From assembly GCA_020431945.1 (NCBI GenBank), contig JAGQHH010000249.1, forward strand, positions 1 to 11,413: a stretch of DNA of 11,413 bases, in the 5' to 3' direction. Origin of the DNA: Cyanobacteria bacterium HKST-UBA02 (GTDB taxonomy: Bacteria; Cyanobacteriota; Vampirovibrionia; Obscuribacterales; Obscuribacteraceae). Both the position numbers and the translations under genes were made by a program. Of the stretch, positions 6,358 through 11,413 are shown in pieces. The notes under the pieces were generated by a model. That model made no database searches and was not told the DNA's origin. It was given only the letters and a program-made list of their open reading frames with translations. Position 1 is the first letter of the stretch. Each line of letters starts with the position of its first letter.

Positions 6358-7485
6358 ATGAATGTTAGCAGTTTCCGGCGAAGCAGGAGCAAGCTTCTTG
6401 CTCTGCTTCTTCTGCTTTGCCCGGTGCTGCCGGCTGAGGCGAAGGATGCAAATGAAAGCTCCTCGAGCTCGACTGTTGTTTCCCGAATCGCTGATGAGGC
6501 TCATCTATTACTTAAGAGCGGCAACTTTCGAAGAGCTCTGGCGAAGTACCGAATCCTGGTCGGTTTGCGTCCTGAGAAAGTAGACTACTACTTTGGAATG
6601 TATGATTCTGCACTTCGAGCCGGAGATTGGAAGCAGGCGACGCTCGCCCTTGATAAGCTTTGTGGTCTGAATCCCGAATACAGGGAAGGGCTCGACATCG
6701 AATATAGTGCATGCCTATACCAGCAGGGTCTATTCGAGGAAGCCGACGGCTTGCTGGTTCGAGCTTTTGAGTCCGATGGGGCTCAGAGAAAGAAGTTTCC
6801 GGAACTCAATCACCAGGTCAGTGCAAGCTATTTTAGGTTCTCACCCAAGAGAGTCGATCTCTATCTCGATTATCTCCGCAGAAAGGCTGAACGAGATCCG
6901 GAGAAGTACAAGAAAACATACGAGGCGGCTCGCCATTATTTTGAGAGTAGAAAACAGGGGCGAGTGAAAGAAAGAGCCCCTGTTGAAGAGGAAGACGACT
7001 TCACTGGAGCCGTTGCCTCTCAGGCGCCGGTAACCTTATCCTCGGTTCAGGCAGAGGAGGCGACAGCAAGGCGAAGGAGCTATGAGGCTCATCGCTATCT
7101 GTGCAATATTTATCTGGCTCAGAAAAAGCGAGACGAAGCAAAAGGAGAGTTCGGTGCATTGCTGGCACTTCGCCCGGATGACAGTGACATCGCTCTTGAA
7201 TATGGGACTTTTCTCGCTCACTATGGAGAGTTTCAGGCAGCGATACCGTATCTGGAGCTCGTGGTGAAGAAAGAGCCCGGCAGAGTCGAGGCCAATGGTG
7301 CCCTCGGGCTTTCTTTGTTGCGGCTAAAGAGATACAAAGACGCCTGTCCTTATCTTCGCCGGGCGGCTAGGCTGGATCCTGCGAGATACGGGAGTACCTA
7401 TCAGGATCTTCTCAAGTATCTTCGGGGCGAAAAGAACCTGCTTATTGCACCGTATGTGCCGGAGGAGCACATAGACAAGATTTGA
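6358..7485 (+). CDS. Exported TPR protein, mosaic of type A and type B modules
   Basis: This is a 375-residue protein. The ATG at 6358 is chosen because MNVSSFRRSRSKLLALLLLL aligns without gaps with the start of paralog A3. The frame is also open from an ATG at 6289, overlapping A3 by 16 bases. Residues 1-28 are the signal peptide. Residues 40-140 are a type A TPR block (LAKYRILVGLRPEKVDYYFG). Residues 165-200 (LDYLRRKAERDPEKYKKTYE) match residues 128-160 of the type B gene, and EEEDDF (210-215) follows, like the B tail. Residues 236-358 are then a full type B TPR region (AHRYLCNIYLAQKKRDEAKG, EYGTFLAHYGEFQAAIPYLE, CPYLRRAARLDPARYGSTYQ). The unassigned C-terminal domain of type A is absent. 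It is the last gene of the cluster and faces the cyclase gene across 32 bases with no clear terminator. It is probably a binding scaffold in the envelope. Confidence 0.85.
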   Translation: MNVSSFRRSRSKLLALLLLLCPVLPAEAKDANESSSSSTVVSRIADEAHLLLKSGNFRRALAKYRILVGLRPEKVDYYFGMYDSALRAGDWKQATLALDKLCGLNPEYREGLDIEYSACLYQQGLFEEADGLLVRAFESDGAQRKKFPELNHQVSASYFRFSPKRVDLYLDYLRRKAERDPEKYKKTYEAARHYFESRKQGRVKERAPVEEEDDFTGAVASQAPVTLSSVQAEEATARRRSYEAHRYLCNIYLAQKKRDEAKGEFGALLALRPDDSDIALEYGTFLAHYGEFQAAIPYLELVVKKEPGRVEANGALGLSLLRLKRYKDACPYLRRAARLDPARYGSTYQDLLKYLRGEKNLLIAPYVPEEHIDKI

Positions 7486-7517
7486 TTGCAGGGCGATGGT
7501 ATCGTCAGAGGTGCCAG

Positions 7518-9623
7518 CTATTTCGCCGCGGCGGTCTCTGTCTTGGAGTCTTCGTTCTCGCCGGTGACCACCACCTGATTGCGTCCGAGTTTCTTCGCCA
7601 GATAGAGTCTCTGGTCGGCTCTGTGCACCAGGTCGAATATCGACTCGCCGTCATCCGGGAAAGTAGCCAGTCCGCCGCTGAAGCTGCAATTGAACTGGAT
7701 ACCGTCATCCGACTCGAAAGTCATGTTCCGGAATTCGGCTAGCACCCGATCGACTGCTTTGTGCATGATCTCTTTGCGCTCGCGGCGGAAGGCGAGGATG
7801 AATTCCTCACCGCCCCAGCGTCCCCGCAAATCGTCTACCCGGAAGCGCCTTCCCAGGAGCGAGCCGAGCTCGGCAAGCACACGGTCGCCGGAGAGGTGAC
7901 CATAGGTGTCGTTGACTTTCTTGAAATGATCGACATCGAGAAGACAGATAGTGAAATTGGATTTGATCCGTTCCGACTCAGCAAGAATAGCCGAGAGCTG
8001 CTCGGAGAAAGCACGTCTCAAGAGAAGACCGGTGATGGTGTCTTTGTCGGAACGCTCGCGCAGGAGATGAGCACGATCGAGTCTGACTTTCACTCTTGTG
8101 AGAAGCTCTTCGTTGACCACTGGCTTGGGAAGATAGTCGTCGCCGCCGCAGCGGAATGCCTCCACCCGTGCTTCCACCCCGGTCTGACCGGTTAGAAAAA
8201 TAATCGGCAGATCGCGCCAGCGGGGGATCTCTCTCAAGCTTCGGCATACTTCGAAGCCGGTGATGCCGGGCATCATCACATCGAGGAGGAGCATGTCCGG
8301 CGGAAACTCTTGCATCACATCGGTGATCTTGTTCGGGTCGTTGAGAGTCTTGACGATCATCCCTTCGTTTCGCAGGACCAGAGCGACTGTGTTGGCGAAA
8401 AACTCATCGTCATCGGTGATCAGGACCTTGGGTCTGCCGCCCTGACGGATTGCCACCAGGTGCTGAACGGCTTTGTCCAGGCTGTCCGGCTTGAAAGGCT
8501 TGTCGAGATAAAGCGAAGCGCCGGCATGGGCGGCTTCGACCCGGTCTTTTACCTGGGCGTCTCCGGATATGAAAGCCAGAGGCAGGTTGTCGTAACCGGG
8601 CAGGCTGCGCAGCTCCCGGGCGAGCTTGAAGCCTGCCTCGGGCATATCGGAGACGACATTGATAAGGGCTGCATCGAGAGGGAAGTGGGCGGCCTTATCC
8701 AGAGCCTCTTTCTCGTTGACTGCTCTGACGATCTCTACCAGGCTCTCTTTGCCGAGGTCCTCGATAAAGCCAAGGAACTCCTCGTCTTCGTCCACCACCA
8801 TGATCCTGGCCATGGAAGGCTGGTGCTCGCCGGTTTCTTCCTTTTGGTTCTTGTCTTCCTTTTCGTCCTCGGCACCCTGAACGGCTTCCATCACTTCTTT
8901 CGCTTCGACTTCGCCGTCGTGCTGCGCGTCTACAAGGGTGCGGTCGATCTCGGACCAGAGATGGGCTCTTTCGTCTTCTTCTTTGTCTGCCATGGACACT
9001 GCGGTGTCCTCGACGAAAGCCATATGCTCCCCGACCCGCTTGAATCCTAGGGAGCCGCCGGTGCCTTTGATTTTGTGCGCCAGACCCCGGACCTCTTCCA
9101 GGAGCTCCCGGTTGCCAGGGTCGGCTTTAGCAGCCTCTACGGCTCGGGCGACCTCGCTGAGTTTTTCCGGGAGGACCTTGGCGTACTTGGTCACCATGTT
9201 GAGGAACATGGTCTCGAAATCTTTGAGTTTCTTCTTCTGGGCTTCGGAGCCCTGGTCCTGGTTGAAGACGCTTTCGACCCGGGCACCGAAAACAAATGGA
9301 ATGAGAGGCTTGCTGGAGATCATGGCGAGATTGAGGTTGCCCAGGCGGGGTTTCATCTCGTTGAGTTCGTCTTTGTCACCGGCTACGAAAACGATCGGTA
9401 CGTGCTTGCTGAGCGCTCTTGCTTTCTCGAGCCATACATCGGCGCTGATTCCGGGAAGCGGCGCTCCCACGAGCACCAGCTCAGGGGCTTCGGCTTTGAT
9501 AAAGTCCAGACCTGCTTCTCCGGTTTCGGCCTGGGTCACCTTGTGACCGCGGCTTTCGAAGATCGGGACAATCAACTTGCGAAACTGGGGGTCGGGGTCG
9601 ACTACGAGGATTTTTTTCGCCAT
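7518..9623 (-). CDS. Multidomain diguanylate cyclase, REC-Hpt-REC-REC-GGDEF
   Basis: This 701-residue cytoplasmic signalling protein should make c-di-GMP from two GTP. Domains in order: receiver 1 (4-120, acidic D9 and D11 and K105 present, but G53 at the phospho-Asp position); Hpt (about 130-235, AHKIKGTGGSLGF with H183); a charged linker (236-270); receiver 2 (272-392, N322 at the phospho-Asp position, K375 kept); receiver 3 (397-515, complete: D404-D406, D448 in LLLDVMMPG, T478, K500); GGDEF (about 522-690). The cyclase has DVDHFKKVND (563-572) for metal and GTP binding, an intact GGEEF (604-608), and RVDD (595-598) at the same 5-residue spacing as the PleD inhibition site. The part from M271 onward resembles PleD. 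ATG 9623 starts directly with AKKILVVD; an upstream extension to 9698 lacks domain content. No strong ribosome site is visible. It lies 111 bases after the stop of the gene at 9735-11177, same strand, probably one operon. Confidence 0.93.
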   Translation of the reverse strand: MAKKILVVDPDPQFRKLIVPIFESRGHKVTQAETGEAGLDFIKAEAPELVLVGAPLPGISADVWLEKARALSKHVPIVFVAGDKDELNEMKPRLGNLNLAMISSKPLIPFVFGARVESVFNQDQGSEAQKKKLKDFETMFLNMVTKYAKVLPEKLSEVARAVEAAKADPGNRELLEEVRGLAHKIKGTGGSLGFKRVGEHMAFVEDTAVSMADKEEDERAHLWSEIDRTLVDAQHDGEVEAKEVMEAVQGAEDEKEDKNQKEETGEHQPSMARIMVVDEDEEFLGFIEDLGKESLVEIVRAVNEKEALDKAAHFPLDAALINVVSDMPEAGFKLARELRSLPGYDNLPLAFISGDAQVKDRVEAAHAGASLYLDKPFKPDSLDKAVQHLVAIRQGGRPKVLITDDDEFFANTVALVLRNEGMIVKTLNDPNKITDVMQEFPPDMLLLDVMMPGITGFEVCRSLREIPRWRDLPIIFLTGQTGVEARVEAFRCGGDDYLPKPVVNEELLTRVKVRLDRAHLLRERSDKDTITGLLLRRAFSEQLSAILAESERIKSNFTICLLDVDHFKKVNDTYGHLSGDRVLAELGSLLGRRFRVDDLRGRWGGEEFILAFRRERKEIMHKAVDRVLAEFRNMTFESDDGIQFNCSFSGGLATFPDDGESIFDLVHRADQRLYLAKKLGRNQVVVTGENEDSKTETAAAK

Positions 9624-9734
9624 GAAATTTGCTTGTGAGGGGACCTCTGTCGATTGAAATATACCCATTTGAAGGGCCGGTGCCCTGGCCGGGCACATTT
9701 TGTTTTCACCGGTCTCAGTGGCTGATAATCAGGA
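9624..9734 (-). promoter_or_regulatory. Intergenic region upstream of the cyclase with strong hairpin
   Basis: A perfect 6-bp inverted repeat (GTGCCC at 9680-9685, GGGCAC at 9691-9696) has a 5-base loop. On the plus strand it is followed by ATTTTGTTTT, so as a terminator it would act on plus-strand (antisense) transcripts; on the minus strand no T-run follows. A minus-strand TATATT at 9663-9658 lies 35 bases before the cyclase ATG and could be a -10 box, but the -35 is poor. An alternative outer pairing (CCGGTG with CACCGG) competes with the hairpin on the minus-strand transcript. Confidence 0.35.
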
Positions 9735-11177
9735 CTAAAGCGGGAGATCCGAGCGAAGCTTTCTGGGATTCTGCCAGCCCATCTCGTCAAGAGCCTCATC
9801 GAAGCCCACCCTCATGCGGCTGCAATAGTTGAGGGCGATGATGCACTGCTCTTTTTTCATCAGACCTTCCCTGATAAGAGGCAGACAGATGAAGGCTGCG
9901 TCCACGGTTTTGCGGTTGAGCTTGTTGGCAGCCTCGAGAATCACTACCAGGTCGCCGCCGTGCTTCTTGCGCACTTCAAGGGCGTCCTTGATATCGTCGT
10001 CAGATAGAATCCCTGCTTCTTGAATCAAGTCGAAAGCAGGCTTGAGATTACGCTTGCCCGGGGGGCTGGTGGACGACGGCAAGGCGCCCGAAGGTGAGGC
10101 CGCACCCGAAGGAGGAGGCGCGGCGGCAGGCTTCTTCGCGTCGGGTTTTTTCGGCGCTTCTTTGACCGGCTGAGGCCGGGCTTTTTCCGGCTTCTTATCC
10201 ATTGCCGTATCTTCGGGCATCAGGTGCTGGTCGATATTGCCGCCATGCTTGTGCAGCCGTCGAAGCACGTCCGGAGCCATGTCCGGAGACATTCTCTCTT
10301 CCCGGATCATCTCCTGGAGCTTGAGAGCGGCTTCCAGAGTAGGTTCGCTTATCAGTCCGGCATCTTTGAGCATGACCCCGATAAGTAGATTGGGGCGCTT
10401 GTCGAGAAGATGATAGTCCAGGGGAATGGGCGTGATATGGTCAGTTTGCGGATAACTTGCCGGCGGATAGCCAGGCGGCATGCCATGGGGCATCCCCTGA
10501 GGTGGCGGGTAGCCGGGGGGAGGATAACCCGGGGGCATCTGCTGAGGCGGATAGCCCGGCGGTGGGTAGCCCGGCGGCGGATAACCCGGCGGTGGATAGC
10601 CGGGAGGCATGCCCTGCGGGGGCGGATAGCCCGGCGGCATTCCCTGTTGAGGCGGCGGTGGGTATTGAGCGCCCAGGTTCTGATAGCTCTGGGATGGCTG
10701 TGCCGGAGGCGGAGCCGCGGGCTGCTGCGGACTGGGTGGCGCCGGCGCCTGCGGAAGCGGTGCCGAACCTCCCATCAAGCCGCCTGACTGCGGCATCGGA
10801 GCGGCGGCGGTGGAAAACTCGTCGGTGGGCGCCATGGCGCTTTCATTGCCCTCGTAAGGCTCCGGGGCATCGAGGGAAAATTCATCCGTACCGCCGGGCT
10901 TGAGGAGCTCGGGCATCTTGGTGGATGTCGTGCCTTTAGGCGCCGACATCACCAGGATGTCGTACATGAACTCCAGATCGCTGGGGGCGAAAGACTGGGT
11001 CCAGACGACTTTCGAGGTGCCCGACTCATCTTGATAAAGGGTCCAGACCGGCTCTTCGACCGTGGATTCCCACTGGCAGGTGACGATGAAAGAGGCGTTG
11101 CCCGCCGTCCAGGGCAGTTCCACGAGACAACCACGCCGGTTGGTGGCCTCGTCCAGCATGAACTTGACTTTGGACAT
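9735..11177 (-). CDS. Pro-rich protein with GYPPP repeats and GspE-N/MshEN-like helical segments
   Basis: This is a 480-residue protein with no signal peptide. Residues 1-82 form a compact domain I do not recognise (FIVTCQWES, WTLYQDESG, FMYDILVMSAP). Residues 83-165 are acidic, then Pro/Ala-rich. Residues 171-242 are PPGYPPP-type repeats. Residues 265-288 (LIGVMLKDAGLISEPTLEAA then LKLQ) match the 24-residue MshEN motif at 9 of 11 defined positions. A Lys/Pro/Ala linker (326-378) follows. Residues 381-470 are further helical hairpins of the same kind (LIQEAGILSDDDIKDALEVR, LIREGLMKKEQCIIAL, GFDEALDEMGW). GspE-N and MshEN domains occur at the front of secretion and pilus ATPases, but no ATPase follows here. 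I chose the ATG at 11177 because AGGA lies 9 bases upstream; an ATG at 11255 would add 26 residues. The downstream neighbour is the diguanylate cyclase, so a c-di-GMP-binding role is possible but unproven. Confidence 0.8.
   Translation of the reverse strand: MSKVKFMLDEATNRRGCLVELPWTAGNASFIVTCQWESTVEEPVWTLYQDESGTSKVVWTQSFAPSDLEFMYDILVMSAPKGTTSTKMPELLKPGGTDEFSLDAPEPYEGNESAMAPTDEFSTAAAPMPQSGGLMGGSAPLPQAPAPPSPQQPAAPPPAQPSQSYQNLGAQYPPPPQQGMPPGYPPPQGMPPGYPPPGYPPPGYPPPGYPPQQMPPGYPPPGYPPPQGMPHGMPPGYPPASYPQTDHITPIPLDYHLLDKRPNLLIGVMLKDAGLISEPTLEAALKLQEMIREERMSPDMAPDVLRRLHKHGGNIDQHLMPEDTAMDKKPEKARPQPVKEAPKKPDAKKPAAAPPPSGAASPSGALPSSTSPPGKRNLKPAFDLIQEAGILSDDDIKDALEVRKKHGGDLVVILEAANKLNRKTVDAAFICLPLIREGLMKKEQCIIALNYCSRMRVGFDEALDEMGWQNPRKLRSDLPL
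10455..10665 (-). repeat. In-frame GYPPP-coding repeat tract
   Basis: The minus strand codes for about ten GYPP units, often spaced by 5 codons (GYPPP) and interrupted by QGMP or QQMP. At the DNA level this is an imperfect 15-base repeat of the type GGCGGATAGCCCGGC read on the plus strand. Such tracts tend to change copy number by slippage. The protein segment should be unstructured and extended. Confidence 0.75.
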
Positions 11178-11413
11178 GCTGGGGCATCCTGTTTCGGATG
11201 GTAGTTTCAGTCGGTTGCTCGAAGAATCTTCTTGCTTGGGCGGCGGTCTGTACATGGTTGCCTGTTTGAGCCTTTTCTAGTCTCGTCAATTCTCTTATGC
11301 CACAGTTTAGCTGCTTTTACCGAAAATTCATTCAGCCGGCGCTGCCGGCTTTTACTTTTCCTGAAAAGTGAGACTCGAGACCGCTCCAGCAGCTCAGATA
11401 ATCTTTCTGCAGA
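11178..11413. other. Non-coding edge region upstream of the Pro-rich gene
   Basis: I see no convincing gene between the Pro-rich protein start and the right edge. The minus frame stays open to an ATG at 11255, which may be an alternative start. Two hairpins lie side by side at 11334-11350 and 11354-11369. A TTGAC-like box occurs on the minus strand near 11285-11290 but has no matching -10 box at the right distance. The promoter of the minus-strand operon should lie here, but I cannot place it. Confidence 0.4.
11334..11359 (+). terminator. Hairpin with T-run, plus-strand terminator-like
   Basis: A perfect 7-bp GC-rich stem (AGCCGGC and GCCGGCT) has a 3-base loop and is followed by TTTACTTTT on the plus strand. 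A second perfect 7-bp palindrome (ACTTTTC, CT, GAAAAGT at 11354-11369) overlaps the T-rich part. There is no plus-strand gene just upstream, so it would stop antisense transcripts. On the minus strand a weak T-run (GAATGAATTTTC) follows, so it might also end a minus-strand gene lying beyond the right edge. Confidence 0.45.

Noticed and set aside
8310..9050. 246-codon plus-strand frame opposite the cyclase
   Set aside because: The minus-strand protein has intact receiver, Hpt and GGDEF motifs across the same bases; the plus frame has none.
10455..10665. CRISPR-like array
   Set aside because: The repeats are short, in frame, contiguous and code for GYPPP; there are no unique spacers or cas genes.
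10410..10787. Arg-rich plus-strand frame with RRIARR repeats
   Set aside because: It is the opposite strand of the GYPPP-coding tract; its repeats only reflect that DNA repeat.

Overview
The window looks like chromosomal DNA of a free-living, probably Gram-negative bacterium with moderately high GC content. The evidence is a run of Sec-exported TPR proteins, a multidomain diguanylate cyclase, a Na+/solute symporter and a DUF2207 membrane protein. I see no phage, transposon, CRISPR, rRNA or tRNA sequence. The tandem secreted TPR paralogs, together with a Pro-rich protein carrying GspE-N-like helical repeats, remind me of Candidatus Obscuribacterales (Melainabacteria, non-photosynthetic relatives of cyanobacteria). 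That assignment is a weak inference, because there is no marker gene here.

Layout. (1) Positions 1-514, minus strand: the N-terminal part of a sodium:solute symporter, running off the left edge. (2) Positions 551-2407, plus strand: a DUF2207-family membrane protein, divergent from the symporter across only 36 bases that contain a perfect TATAAT box. (3) Positions 2546-7485, plus strand: five small exported TPR proteins. Three (2546-3583, 4362-5363, 5369-6304) are paralogs with a signal peptide, an N-terminal TPR block and a conserved C-terminal domain I cannot assign to any family. One (3632-4204) is a different, purely TPR type with an acidic tail. The last (6358-7485) is a mosaic of the two types. 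A Rho-independent terminator follows the second gene, so the cluster probably forms two transcription units: 2546-4204 and 4362-7485. (4) Positions 11177-7518, minus strand, convergent with the TPR cluster: a Pro-rich protein with GYPPP repeats and GspE-N/MshEN-like helical segments, followed by a 701-residue REC-Hpt-REC-REC-GGDEF diguanylate cyclase.

How the parts may work together. The TPR cluster looks like a lineage-specific family of envelope or secreted scaffold proteins that grew by tandem duplication and module shuffling. The minus-strand pair may be a c-di-GMP module. The cyclase keeps an active GGEEF site, a PleD-like RxxD inhibition site, one intact receiver and an Hpt histidine. 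The gene upstream of it carries a segment matching 9 of the 11 defined positions of the MshEN c-di-GMP-binding motif. The most interesting parts are this possible synthase/receptor pair and the unassigned C-terminal domain of the TPR paralogs.
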